64,000 nucleotides of DNA, from the NCBI RefSeq assembly GCF_000176135.1, contig NZ_ACZN01000017.1, forward strand, positions 310,001 through 374,000, written 5' to 3'. The notes beneath the pieces are model-generated. The model had not been told where the DNA came from. It was given only the letters and a program-made list of their open reading frames with translations, and did not search any database. The position numbers and the translations under genes were made by a program. This DNA comes from Vibrio coralliilyticus ATCC BAA-450. GTDB taxonomy: Bacteria > Pseudomonadota > Gammaproteobacteria > Enterobacterales > Vibrionaceae. This document shows, piece by piece, positions 8,656 to 17,509 of this stretch. The stretch's first letter is position 1. Every line of letters begins with the position of its first letter.

Positions 8656-10137
8656 CTATTTTCCGTTAACCAAATGACGTATATGAGGAAGCAAATCACT
8701 TGCACAAAGTCCACGTTCGCCGTTTTTTTCAGCATCCACGTCAGCTGCCAGACTATGAACCATTACCCCTTTCACTGCCGAACTGGTTAAGCTTTCACCT
8801 TGAGCTAACAAACCAAGGATGACACCAGTGAGCACATCTCCCATTCCGGCGGTCGCCATTCCCGGATTTCCAGCGTTGCAAACATACGTTTGTTGACCAT
8901 CGTAGATTAGCGTGCCTGCTCCTTTTAGCACGACGACTCCTCCGTACTTCTGCTGTAGCCTTTTTACTGCGAGGAATCGTTCAGACTCAATTTCACTGAC
9001 TGAACAGTTAAGTAACCTCGCAGCTTCCCCCGGATGAGGCGTTAAAATTCGCTGCGCGTCTTTGTGGACATGGCTAGCGAGTAGATTCAGTGCATCAGCA
9101 TCATATACCTTGGGGACTGGTTGTTGAGTTACCGAATGAAACATCTTCAGCGCGCTAGAATCAGTGCCAAGACCAGGGCCTATAGCAATGCAATCGCACC
9201 ACTGTTCTAGCCTCTGCTCATTCACTAAACCCTCTTCCCATGACGACGCCATGACTTCAGGACAAACCGCCAAAGATGCCAGCGTATTTTCTGGATGTGT
9301 GAGCAATGCCGTGAGACCGGAACCACTCCTCAAGCATGCTTGAGCGGAAAGCAAAGCTGCACCGCCCATTCCTCTATTACCGCCAATGATTACGACTTTA
9401 CCGTGTATGCCTTTATGTGAGGTTTTTAAACGCGGTACAAAAGGCTCACAATCGGATAAATTATTGAGAAGCAAAGCAGAAGGAGTATTTTGCTGATCAA
9501 AGATATCTTCTACGCCTAACCCGTTGAAGTGAATGACTCCGGTATAGTCGCGAGCTTGTCCAGTAAACAAGCCTTGTTTAAGCCCAATGAACGACACCGT
9601 GTGGTCGGCTTTTACGCACGCCCCCAATACCTGACCACTATTACTTGATAAACCAGAGGGTAGATCAACGGCAACAATTGGTGCGTTAACCCGATTTAAC
9701 CTGTTAATGAGGTGGATTCCATCCGGTCTGACGGAACCACTCAACCCAGTTCCGAAAAGTGCATCGACAATGCAGTCATAATCGACCTCAGACGATAAGT
9801 CCGGTTCATTAGTATCGCCACCAGCAGCACAATAATCTTGATAAGCCGTTAAGGCATCACCTTTTAATTTTGTTTCCTCAACGACCTGCCAAAGTGTTAC
9901 TTGCAGTCCAGCTTCCAACGCAAGTTTGCCGACAACATAGCCATCACCACCATTATTCCCACCACCACATACAATCAATACTTTTTGGCATTCCGGATAC
10001 TGATGCATCATGACATCAAATACCGCCTGACCAGCACGAGTCATCAGCTCATACATGGGGATCGATTTGGCTCTCGCCGCATCAACCTCACCATTTTTGA
10101 CTTGTTCTGCTGTGTAAAGAGGGGTTGGTGAAGGCAT
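8656..10137 (-). CDS. nnr: Bifunctional NAD(P)HX epimerase/dehydratase Nnr
   Basis: A 493-aa fusion that repairs hydrated NADH and NADPH. The N-terminal half (about 1-215) is the YjeF_N epimerase with GGGNNGGDG at residues 58-66. The C-terminal half (about 220-493) is the ribokinase-like ADP/ATP-dependent dehydratase, with LTPHPGEAARLL, GNPGMATAGMGDVLTG and the catalytic-type Asp434 in GMGD. Both halves look intact and the length is usual for the family. In many gamma-proteobacteria nnr sits beside queG and tsaE; here it is separate, between guaC and a signalling operon. The start is well supported by AGGAG 6 nt before the ATG at 10137. Confidence 0.95.
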   Translation of the reverse strand: MPSPTPLYTAEQVKNGEVDAARAKSIPMYELMTRAGQAVFDVMMHQYPECQKVLIVCGGGNNGGDGYVVGKLALEAGLQVTLWQVVEETKLKGDALTAYQDYCAAGGDTNEPDLSSEVDYDCIVDALFGTGLSGSVRPDGIHLINRLNRVNAPIVAVDLPSGLSSNSGQVLGACVKADHTVSFIGLKQGLFTGQARDYTGVIHFNGLGVEDIFDQQNTPSALLLNNLSDCEPFVPRLKTSHKGIHGKVVIIGGNRGMGGAALLSAQACLRSGSGLTALLTHPENTLASLAVCPEVMASSWEEGLVNEQRLEQWCDCIAIGPGLGTDSSALKMFHSVTQQPVPKVYDADALNLLASHVHKDAQRILTPHPGEAARLLNCSVSEIESERFLAVKRLQQKYGGVVVLKGAGTLIYDGQQTYVCNAGNPGMATAGMGDVLTGVILGLLAQGESLTSSAVKGVMVHSLAADVDAEKNGERGLCASDLLPHIRHLVNGK

Positions 10138-10152
10138 TGATTCTCCTAAGAT

Positions 10153-10184
10153 AAAAATAAAGCCAGATAATTTCTGGCTTTATT
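10153..10184 (-). terminator. Terminator after the PAS-protein gene
   Basis: AATAAAGCCAGA and TCTGGCTTTATT form a 12-bp stem with a 5-nt loop about 20 nt beyond the PAS-gene stop, ending the two-gene transcript before nnr. Confidence 0.8.
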
Positions 10185-10203
10185 GCTGAAGATTGACGTC
10201 GAA

Positions 10204-10647
10204 CTATTTGTGCTGATTGAGTGATACCAGTGCTTCCGCAGTAGCATCCTGAATCGATAAAAACAGTGAACGAATTTCGCCTGTCGGCGTTCTCATTGGA
10301 TTAAGTGTAATATTTTGGTACATGAATTCCGCCTGCTGAGTCACAGGTCGTACGTTTCGACACTTAAAAAGATATGGGCGCTGTTGCCACGTAATAAAGC
10401 TTCGACAACCTAAGTCATACACAGGTTTGGTTTTCAGTTTAAACCAATCTTCTGGGATCTCCGGAAACAGTTCAAATAGCGACTTATCTATCGCATCGTG
10501 AGCCTGAACGCCACTATGGTGAGTCATAAAGCCATTCCAGACCTGAACCTTGTATTCACGATCCACAACAATCAACCCTAGGTCAACATTTTGCACCATA
10601 TCCACCATCCAGTGGAATTGCTCAAACTCTGCAGGAAGATTTATCAT
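10204..10647 (-). CDS. Single-domain PAS protein
   Basis: A 147-aa cytoplasmic protein made of one PAS domain (about residues 10-140). Typical features are the N-terminal MVDMVQNVDLGLIVVDREYKVQVWNG split over the first two strands, the SLFELFPEIPEDWF helix, and the C-terminal SLFLSIQDATAEA strand. There is no output domain, so it probably signals by binding a partner. Its start overlaps the stop of the upstream REC-CheC-like gene by one base, which makes that protein the likely partner. No heme or flavin ligand can be named with confidence. It follows the stressosome block on the same strand after a gap of 188 nt. Confidence 0.8.
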   Translation of the reverse strand: MINLPAEFEQFHWMVDMVQNVDLGLIVVDREYKVQVWNGFMTHHSGVQAHDAIDKSLFELFPEIPEDWFKLKTKPVYDLGCRSFITWQQRPYLFKCRNVRPVTQQAEFMYQNITLNPMRTPTGEIRSLFLSIQDATAEALVSLNQHK

Positions 10648-11651
10648 TAAAAGTCCTCCATCAAATAAGACAACTTGTTGTCGAGCAAAGGAAGGGACTC
10701 ATCAACAAACATAAACAATAAATCGCATCGGATTGAGGTGCCATCGATGTTGTAGCTGACCTCAAATGTCATAGTCTTTTTAAACGACCCCGTTGTGGAC
10801 TGAATCACTGAATCAATTGAAATATGCTGGCCCAAGAGCACGGGGGAGCTCTGGAAAAAACGGACTTCCGCTTGCTTACCTAAACCATTCAAAAATGAAC
10901 CGACAAGAATATTTGAGACATCCATTAGAAGTTCCAGTTCTTCCAACTCCTCACTGTCTGCCGGAACCTTCATAAGCTTCTTAAGGTCGCAAACACTTGA
11001 ATCACTCAACAGCACTAAAGCTTCACCAGCAATACCTTCACCACTGAACCCCTGACACACCCCTGAGACCTGATCATTTTCCGCTAAGTCACGCAGTGCC
11101 ATGTGAAGCTCACTCACTTCAAAGATATTGACGTTCGGCAAGGGCAGATGAACAAATACATCAAAATGGCGAGCCAGAGCGTCGGCCGCACGGCCGATGG
11201 AAACGTTCGCCACCTCCATGTAAATATCGCGTCTGCGAAGTATGGGTAAATCGACAGTAACGGGCGTCACTATTTGCGGTTGGCTTGGTTTTTCAACCAA
11301 TTCTTTCAGCACAGCGTTCAGAGCATCTTTATCAATCGGCTTTTGGATAAACGCTTTTGCACCGAGCGTCATCACTCGCTCTTTCGCTTTGGGTTGGATG
11401 TCACCAGACACTACGACAACTTGGATATCGATACCACGCGTGCCTATTTCTTCGAGGGTCCCAAAACCATCCAATTCTGGCATGGTTAAATCAAGGAACA
11501 TTAATTTGAAATCATTTTGCTCTAACTGCTCTAAGGCATCCAAGCCATGAACAGCAAAAGTAATATCTGCATTCAATGAAGCAGGTAATGAACGCGCCAT
11601 TTGCTTTCGAGCTAACGCGGAGTCGTCACAAATAAGGACAGGAAAAGACAT
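10647..11651 (-). CDS. Response regulator with C-terminal CheC-like phosphatase domain
   Basis: A 334-aa protein with an N-terminal receiver domain (about 1-125): acidic pocket CDD at 8-10, phospho-acceptor Asp in LMFLDLTMPELDG near residue 53 and the conserved Lys in AFIQKPID near 103. The rest (about 135-334) resembles CheC/CheX-type CheY-phosphate phosphatases, with an E-x2-to-4-N type helix in ELLMDVSNILVGSFLNGLG and a second copy-like region at EGIAGEALVLL. Proteins of this form may remove phosphate from receiver domains, here possibly those of the neighbouring hybrid kinase system. It is coupled to the PAS gene by a one-base overlap. Its start has only a weak ribosome binding site (AGGT). 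Confidence 0.82.
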   Translation of the reverse strand: MSFPVLICDDSALARKQMARSLPASLNADITFAVHGLDALEQLEQNDFKLMFLDLTMPELDGFGTLEEIGTRGIDIQVVVVSGDIQPKAKERVMTLGAKAFIQKPIDKDALNAVLKELVEKPSQPQIVTPVTVDLPILRRRDIYMEVANVSIGRAADALARHFDVFVHLPLPNVNIFEVSELHMALRDLAENDQVSGVCQGFSGEGIAGEALVLLSDSSVCDLKKLMKVPADSEELEELELLMDVSNILVGSFLNGLGKQAEVRFFQSSPVLLGQHISIDSVIQSTTGSFKKTMTFEVSYNIDGTSIRCDLLFMFVDESLPLLDNKLSYLMEDF

Positions 11652-11839
11652 GCATATACCTACTGCTATTCGTGTTGCTAATAATTTCAGTGTAACAGAT
11701 AGTTAGCTCATCAGGCATGAATCTAAAGAGATTAAACGTATCTATTTTGAGAACTCCGAGCAGACACACTAATGCTGCCAAAAGACGCTGAACCTACTAC
11801 CAACAAGTTAAACAAAACAACAACCAATAAAGCCTGAAA

Positions 11840-12970
11840 TTATTCTTCTCCACTAGCTTTCAACTGAAACGAATCTTCATCAAAACCTTCATCTTTGTAC
11901 TTAGAAGCAATCTCTTTGAAGGTACTTTCTATACTAAGAAAAACATCGACAATCACTGGCTCAAAATGCGTTCCAGAGCCCTCTGCGATAATTTCCACCG
12001 CCTCATCATGAGGAAATGCAGGCTTATAAACCCGCTCAGAAATCAATGCATCATATACATCAGCCAGCGCCATCAACCTCGCACTCAATGGGATATCTAA
12101 CCCAGAAATACCCTCCGGATAACCGCTGCCATCCCATTTTTCCTGATGGCTATATGCGATTTCTTTGGCAATAGTTAGAAAGTCACATTTGAAGTCGATT
12201 GAGTCTTCAACGGTCATTAATACGGCTCGACCTAGCGTTGTGTGGTACTTCATTAAATCAAATTCTTCATCAGTCAATCGAGCAGGCTTGAGCAATACGC
12301 TGTCAGGGATACCTACTTTGCCAATATCATGAAGTGGTGCCGATTTGTACAACAGTTCAATCGCTTCTGGCGTCAAAGACTCCGTGTAATGACCTGTCCG
12401 TACCAACTCTTCCGCCAACGCTCTAACGTAGTGTTGTGTGCGGCGAATATGATTCCCTGTTTCGTTGTCACGCGTTTCGGCCAACGATGCCATTGCCCCA
12501 ATCGTCGCATCTTGAAGCATTTCTAGCTCTCGAGTTCGCTTTCTAACTCGCTCTTCAAGCTCTTCATTTTGTTCTGCCAAGGCATCCATAGCTCCTCTCA
12601 GTCTCAAATGAGTATTGATGCGAGAGATAAGAATCGGTGGACTGATAGGCTTGAGAATGTAGTCAACGGCTCCGGCAGCAAAACCACGTTGTTCATCCTC
12701 TATTTGCGACTTAGCTGTCAAAAAAATCACCGGAATATCATGAGTTTCTGGGTCCGAAGTTAATCGTTCACAGACTTCATAGCCGTCCATTTCAGGCATC
12801 ATGACATCCAGCAGAACAATATCAGGTTTCTTCTGCTTGCAAATATTTATCGCTTGAACGCCCCCCGTCGCGACCAATACGCGATGGTGAGGTTTAAGTA
12901 AGCCACTGAGTAACACTCGGTTCTCAGCATTATCATCGACAACTAAGACGCTGGTTAGGTGGTCATCCAT
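11840..12970 (-). CDS. HD-GYP response regulator (c-di-GMP phosphodiesterase)
   Basis: A 376-aa response regulator: receiver domain (1-120) with phospho-acceptor Asp55 in VLLDVMMPE, a coiled-coil linker (about 125-155) and an HD-GYP domain. The catalytic pair His214-Asp215 (PLHDIGKVGIP) and the GYP signature at 283-285 (KWDGSGYPEG) are complete, so degradation of c-di-GMP is likely. The ATG at 12970 follows a strong GGGGGGA; an in-frame TTG four codons upstream is less likely. The gene overlaps the end of the hybrid kinase by 8 nt and is the last of the rsbRSTX-kinase operon, so it is the probable output of that pathway. Confidence 0.92.
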   Translation of the reverse strand: MDDHLTSVLVVDDNAENRVLLSGLLKPHHRVLVATGGVQAINICKQKKPDIVLLDVMMPEMDGYEVCERLTSDPETHDIPVIFLTAKSQIEDEQRGFAAGAVDYILKPISPPILISRINTHLRLRGAMDALAEQNEELEERVRKRTRELEMLQDATIGAMASLAETRDNETGNHIRRTQHYVRALAEELVRTGHYTESLTPEAIELLYKSAPLHDIGKVGIPDSVLLKPARLTDEEFDLMKYHTTLGRAVLMTVEDSIDFKCDFLTIAKEIAYSHQEKWDGSGYPEGISGLDIPLSARLMALADVYDALISERVYKPAFPHDEAVEIIAEGSGTHFEPVIVDVFLSIESTFKEIASKYKDEGFDEDSFQLKASGEE

Positions 12971-15900
12971 TGTTCCCCCCAAACACTTTATCCATATCTA
13001 ACGGATAAATGCTGGCTGCTTTTCTCAAGGCGACACTAGCAGACAAAAAATCACAATCGTGAATACACTTGCAGCAAGTGTCGAACTCCTCCGACCCTAG
13101 TAAAGTATTGAGGTACAAATAATGCTCGTCAAGGTAATCGATGGCGCGAGCGTCAAGCTCCTGAAGAAGCAAGTCTAATTGATGGATAACTTTTACACTG
13201 TCATTGTCGAGCTTGTCCTTGGTATTCAATGGTTGTGGGCGATTGAGTGCATCACAAATAGCGTTGAAAAACGGCATGAGATAGTCGGACATCTCACTCT
13301 TGAGTTGCTCCAGTGACTCTGTGCGTTCACCTCGGCCTAGCTCTTGCTCTAACCTTGACGCAATGTCGGACAAGCGAATTGCCCCAAGATTGGCGGCAGT
13401 CCCTTTAAGCGTATGGGTGATCAATGTTGCGTATTCAAAGTCTCCTTTGTCTAAAGCGATATCAAGCCGGTTATCATAATCGTACTCTTTGTCTACTAGC
13501 TGTGAGAGTAAACGATGATAGAGTGCTTCATTACTGGCAACCCGCAATAACCCATTTTTAGTATCAAGTGATTCAATCTCTTGGAGGCTTGAAGCGACCG
13601 ATTTAGCGCCTTCTTTAACCAATGTTTCCTCCGTTCGCTCCGTACTTTCAATACTGATTGGAGTAAAATTTTGCGTGAAGTCATTTTGGCAACAACGCTT
13701 GATAGTAGAAAATAGGTGTTCAGGGTCGATGGGTTTAGATACATGATCATTCATGCCTATATTCAAACAGCGCTCTCGCTCTTCAACCATGGCGTGGGCA
13801 GTCATCGCAATCAGTGGAATGTCATCATAGCGCGCATCACTGCGAATGCGCGTGCTGGCTTCATAACCATCCATCACTGGCATTTGCAGATCCATAAAGA
13901 TGATTTCAAACATCTCTGAAGTGCCAATCCTTTTTTCCAGAGTCTCTATCGCTTGGGCACCGTTATTTGCAACGGTAACCGTAATACCCTTCTCTTCCAT
14001 TAGCTCAACAGCGATTTGCTGATTTATCTCATTATCTTCAACGAGCAACACTCTTAGTCCGTCCAGCTCTTTATCTCGTTTATGTCTTCGGGATTGCACA
14101 CCAGGCGTTGAGTGGTTGTTGGTTGGCCCAAACAAATCCATAATCAAGTCAAACAGGTAAGACTGCCCAACTGGTTTTGAGAGAAAGCCCGCGATATCCA
14201 GTTCTTCCACTTCGCTTGAAATATCGTCTTTATCATAGGCTGTCACGATCACGATTTTTGGCTGATGCTCTCTGATGACTTGCTGACGAATTTGTTGGCT
14301 GGCCTCAATGCCACTCATAGTGGGCATCTTCCAGTCCATAAAGACCAGATCGTATGGCTGCCCTGCATCGGACGCTTTCTTAAGCTCTTCCAATGCAAGC
14401 TCACCACTACTGACAAACGTCGGCTTACACAGGAAGATGTCGAGCAAGTCTTCCATAATTAAGAGCGCGTGTTCATTGTCATCAACAACCAGCGCATGAA
14501 CATGATTGAGCAAATCCGGAACAACGACTGGCGTGTAGCCACTATCCATCACTGCGCCAACCGAGATGTTGAAGCGAAAAGTACTACCCACATTGAGTTC
14601 GCTATCTACGGAAATCTCGCCGCCCATCAATTCGACTAATCGACGACAGATGGATAATCCGAGCCCCGTACCACCGTATTTTCGCGTTGTACTTCCATCC
14701 GCTTGCGTGAATGCATTGAACAACTTACTCGACTGTTCTTCACTCATACCAATGCCGGTGTCTTTAACCGAAAAACCTAACTCGATTTTGTCGTCTAGCG
14801 ATCGGATCACTTTGACTGAAACCGAGATTTCGCCCTGCTCAGTAAACTTCACGGCATTGTTCACTAGGTTGATAATGATTTGCCCCAACCTTAGTGGATC
14901 GCCATACAGGGTTTTAGGCACATCTCTTGGTATGTCAAACAGCAGCTCCAGCCCCTTCTCAAATGCCTTTTGTCCGGTCACCATGGAGACATTATGAAGA
15001 ACGTCATCAAGGTAAAACTCAATCTCTTCAATGGAGAGTTTGCCGGCCTCAATTTTGCTGAAATCAAGAATGTCATTAATGATTCCTAGCAATAGAGAAG
15101 CCGAGTTGTGGATTTTAGAGATGTAGTCGTGCTGCTTGGGCGTTAAATCGGTCTTTAGTGCCAGATGTGACATACCAATAATGGCGTTCATCGGTGTGCG
15201 AATTTCATGGCTCATGTTGGCAAGAAACATAGACTTAATCTCAACCGCTTCTTCTGCTTTTGCTCGAGCTTCGTTGAGTTCATCTTCGACCTGCTTTCTT
15301 GATGTGACGTCTCGAAGAAACATAGCAATCCGGCACTCGTCATCGAAGAGAAACACTGTCATACCAAGATCTATTGGAATCGGTTTATCTTCACGAGTGT
15401 AAGTCTGCACCTCAAAGAAAGCCCCGCTGACCTTGTCTTGGTCTTCAATCGTGATGTCTTGAGAAAGTAGCTCAGATAGCTCCAATGGAAGCTCTGCTCT
15501 TAACAGCTCAAACAAGTTCTGACCTGTCGCCTCTTCAACACTATAACCGTATGTTTCTATAGCCGTTTTATTCCACAAGACTATCTTTTTATGCGCATCT
15601 AAAATGACAACGCTAGAAGGTGCACCTTCAATGATAGTACGTGATAATGCTTCGCTAGCTTGCAGGTCCCGTGTCCGACGCTCAATCTCCTCCTCTAAAC
15701 CTTCTTGATGAATCGCCAGCTCTCGGTTCTTAATTTGTAACTCATGCATGAGATCATCGCGTGTTTTCTCAGACAGCACATTTTTAATATTGAGGAAATC
15801 ATTTTCGCTGAGCTGCTTGTTTGCATTTAACGTCCAAACAAGCTCATCTTCTGACTGAGAAATTGACAGTAAAGGGATCGAAACACGTGGCAGACACTCG

Positions 15901-16136
15901 CTACCCTCAGCGGACGACCACAAGGTCTGTATGCCGTTGTCGTGTATTTTCACTTTGAGCTCAATGGAGTCCAGTACAGAAAACAACTGAAACAGTATTT
16001 CACCACAGAGAAACACCACTTGGTCGCGGTAATGCCTGTCGTAGCCCATGATATCGAGTACTGAGATCAGCTTTCTCCGTAACGCGATGCGAGACTCGTC
16101 ATCATTCGTAAAACGGAACGCGTGCGGGCTATTCAT
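12963..16136 (-). CDS. Hybrid histidine kinase downstream of the stressosome
   Basis: A 1057-aa cytoplasmic sensor kinase with no transmembrane segment. Order: an unassigned N-terminal region (1-130), coiled coil (130-162), PAS (about 165-285), HisKA with His310 (NMSHEIRTP), HATPase with N box near 425, DTGIGM at 459 and GTGLGLS at 489, receiver 1 with Asp601, receiver 2 with Asp749, and an HPt domain with His908 (HTLKGTAANLG). All phosphotransfer residues are present. It overlaps rsbX by 8 nt upstream and the HD-GYP regulator by 8 nt downstream. In vibrios a two-component pair following rsbRSTX has been proposed as the stressosome output in place of sigma-B; RsbT may act on the N-terminal region (inference). 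Confidence 0.92.
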   Translation of the reverse strand: MNSPHAFRFTNDDESRIALRRKLISVLDIMGYDRHYRDQVVFLCGEILFQLFSVLDSIELKVKIHDNGIQTLWSSAEGSECLPRVSIPLLSISQSEDELVWTLNANKQLSENDFLNIKNVLSEKTRDDLMHELQIKNRELAIHQEGLEEEIERRTRDLQASEALSRTIIEGAPSSVVILDAHKKIVLWNKTAIETYGYSVEEATGQNLFELLRAELPLELSELLSQDITIEDQDKVSGAFFEVQTYTREDKPIPIDLGMTVFLFDDECRIAMFLRDVTSRKQVEDELNEARAKAEEAVEIKSMFLANMSHEIRTPMNAIIGMSHLALKTDLTPKQHDYISKIHNSASLLLGIINDILDFSKIEAGKLSIEEIEFYLDDVLHNVSMVTGQKAFEKGLELLFDIPRDVPKTLYGDPLRLGQIIINLVNNAVKFTEQGEISVSVKVIRSLDDKIELGFSVKDTGIGMSEEQSSKLFNAFTQADGSTTRKYGGTGLGLSICRRLVELMGGEISVDSELNVGSTFRFNISVGAVMDSGYTPVVVPDLLNHVHALVVDDNEHALLIMEDLLDIFLCKPTFVSSGELALEELKKASDAGQPYDLVFMDWKMPTMSGIEASQQIRQQVIREHQPKIVIVTAYDKDDISSEVEELDIAGFLSKPVGQSYLFDLIMDLFGPTNNHSTPGVQSRRHKRDKELDGLRVLLVEDNEINQQIAVELMEEKGITVTVANNGAQAIETLEKRIGTSEMFEIIFMDLQMPVMDGYEASTRIRSDARYDDIPLIAMTAHAMVEERERCLNIGMNDHVSKPIDPEHLFSTIKRCCQNDFTQNFTPISIESTERTEETLVKEGAKSVASSLQEIESLDTKNGLLRVASNEALYHRLLSQLVDKEYDYDNRLDIALDKGDFEYATLITHTLKGTAANLGAIRLSDIASRLEQELGRGERTESLEQLKSEMSDYLMPFFNAICDALNRPQPLNTKDKLDNDSVKVIHQLDLLLQELDARAIDYLDEHYLYLNTLLGSEEFDTCCKCIHDCDFLSASVALRKAASIYPLDMDKVFGGNNG

Positions 16137-16713
16137 CTGTATACCTCACAGCAATCGCCGTCGCATCATCATAAGGCTTACTGAACGACTCAATGAACTT
16201 TGACGATAGATACTCGACCGTTTCATTACTAGCATTGGATAAGAGTTCAGAGTTGATATTTTCTTTGACTCCATCGGTTGTGAACATGAACACATCACCG
16301 TCGGCGAAGGCAAATTGGAAGGGATGAAGCGTAGGCAATAGCTCACCGACTATGCCCGGTTGAGCAGGGAACGAACGTTTTTCGTTGGCAATCTGGCGAA
16401 CCAGCGTGTTGCCTATTCCAACACCAAAAGCTGACTTTTTAGCAGCGTCAAAGAAAACAATTGTGATTGCTGCACCTATTGAACCAAGAAACGATCTGTG
16501 AATCTCAGTAATAAGCCATTCCACATCTTCACATCCATGCCCTTCAAGGAAACCTTCTATGCCGCGTGCTAACTTCGCTGCTTTGCTTCCATGCCCGAGA
16601 GCATCAATGATGACGACAAGTAAATCATCGCTGAATTCCTGTATAAAAAAACCATCTCCAGTTTCTATTTCCCCGAAATACGGCACAGTTCGAGAGCTGT
16701 AAGCAAATCCCAT
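16129..16713 (-). CDS. rsbX: RsbX-type PP2C phosphatase of the stressosome
   Basis: A 194-aa PP2C-family serine phosphatase. Metal-binding motifs are visible: ETGDGFF near residue 18, IDALGHGSKAA near 37, the FMFTTDGVKEN segment near 144 and DDATAIAVRY at the end. In Bacillus, RsbX dephosphorylates RsbS and RsbR and so resets the stressosome. Here it is the fourth gene of the operon, one base after rsbT and overlapping the kinase by 8 nt. GGAGAG lies upstream of the ATG at 16713. Because the local RsbS lacks the usual serine at position 59, the substrate of this phosphatase is more likely to be RsbR or another residue (inference). Confidence 0.88.
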   Translation of the reverse strand: MGFAYSSRTVPYFGEIETGDGFFIQEFSDDLLVVIIDALGHGSKAAKLARGIEGFLEGHGCEDVEWLITEIHRSFLGSIGAAITIVFFDAAKKSAFGVGIGNTLVRQIANEKRSFPAQPGIVGELLPTLHPFQFAFADGDVFMFTTDGVKENINSELLSNASNETVEYLSSKFIESFSKPYDDATAIAVRYTDE

Positions 16714-16714
16714 C

Positions 16715-17137
16715 CTACTCTCTCCATTTCACTACTTGAACTCGGGTTCCTTTCCCAACGGCAGTTTCTATATCAAACTCATCCACCATTCTCTTTACGC
16801 CTGGTAAACCAAGACCTAGCGAGCGGCCAGTCGAATAGTTTTCTTCAAGTGCTTTAGCAATATCCTCAATCCCTGGACCGTTATCCTGTGCAATCACTTT
16901 GATGCCGAGTTCATCTTCGCCTTCTAACTTCCAAACAGATATCACCCCAGACTGCGCATATCGAATTATGTTAGTCCCCAGTTCAGAGACGACTGTGGAA
17001 ACCTCGCTGACAGAAGGCGTACTAAACCCAAATTGTTTTGCCAATGTATAGACTGCAATTACCGAGCTCATCACATCGGATTCCGAACGCACCTCATAAG
17101 TTTCGATAATATCTTCAACTATATTAAAAGCCGTCAT
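16715..17137 (-). CDS. rsbT: RsbT-type serine kinase / switch protein
   Basis: A 140-aa GHKL-fold kinase of the RsbT family. The N box (SELGTNIIRYAQ, about residues 52-63), DNGPGI (about 87-92) and the glycine-rich lid GRSLGLGLPGVKRMVDEF (about 104-121) are all present. In Bacillus RsbT phosphorylates RsbS and RsbR, leaves the stressosome and activates RsbU. No rsbU, rsbV, rsbW or sigB gene is in the window, so the target must differ; the adjacent hybrid kinase is the obvious candidate. It is separated from rsbS by only 3 nt, consistent with one operon. Confidence 0.92.
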   Translation of the reverse strand: MTAFNIVEDIIETYEVRSESDVMSSVIAVYTLAKQFGFSTPSVSEVSTVVSELGTNIIRYAQSGVISVWKLEGEDELGIKVIAQDNGPGIEDIAKALEENYSTGRSLGLGLPGVKRMVDEFDIETAVGKGTRVQVVKWRE

Positions 17138-17140
17138 TTC

Positions 17141-17494
17141 CTAGCGCTCCAAAACTGCTAAACCATCATCAATATTGTTTACACAATTCAATTGCTCTGT
17201 TTTATATGAAATATTGACCAACGCCATCGCAATACCCGGTCGTATTCCAACGAACAGACAGATACGTCCCATCACCTCAACAGCACTGACAATCTCCATC
17301 AACGAATCCATGTCTTGCCTGTCGAGCGTTTTTACACCGGACAGATCAATCAAAACACCTTTCACCGTACTCGACATAACGATCGTATCAAGCAGCTCTT
17401 GTCGAAATTCATCCAATACCTTTTTACTCAGGTCTACTTGAATGGTGGCAATTAGCGCGTGCTTCAATCGGTTTATCGAAATCGACTTATGCAT
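17141..17494 (-). CDS. rsbS: RsbS-type STAS protein with Arg at position 59
   Basis: A 117-aa single STAS-domain protein, the scaffold partner of RsbR in the stressosome. The fold is clear: strand ALIATIQVDL (13-22), GVLIDLSGVKTLDR (46-59), helix DMDSLMEIVSAVEVMG, and GIRPGIAMALV. By alignment with Bacillus subtilis RsbS (IDLTSVDMIDS, phosphorylated Ser59), the equivalent residue here is Arg59 in KTLDR. No gap is needed for this alignment, so the loss looks real. Ser52 or Ser64 could be alternative sites. The gene lies 15 nt after rsbR and 3 nt before rsbT. Function as a structural RsbS is likely, but the phosphoswitch must be changed. Confidence 0.88.
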   Translation of the reverse strand: MHKSISINRLKHALIATIQVDLSKKVLDEFRQELLDTIVMSSTVKGVLIDLSGVKTLDRQDMDSLMEIVSAVEVMGRICLFVGIRPGIAMALVNISYKTEQLNCVNNIDDGLAVLER

Positions 17495-17509
17495 AGTTAG
17501 GCCTGTTAA

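Noticed and set aside
14566..14997. A 143-codon plus-strand reading frame within the hybrid kinase gene
   Set aside because: It lies entirely opposite a strong, motif-rich kinase gene, has no ribosome binding site and shows no protein-like composition.
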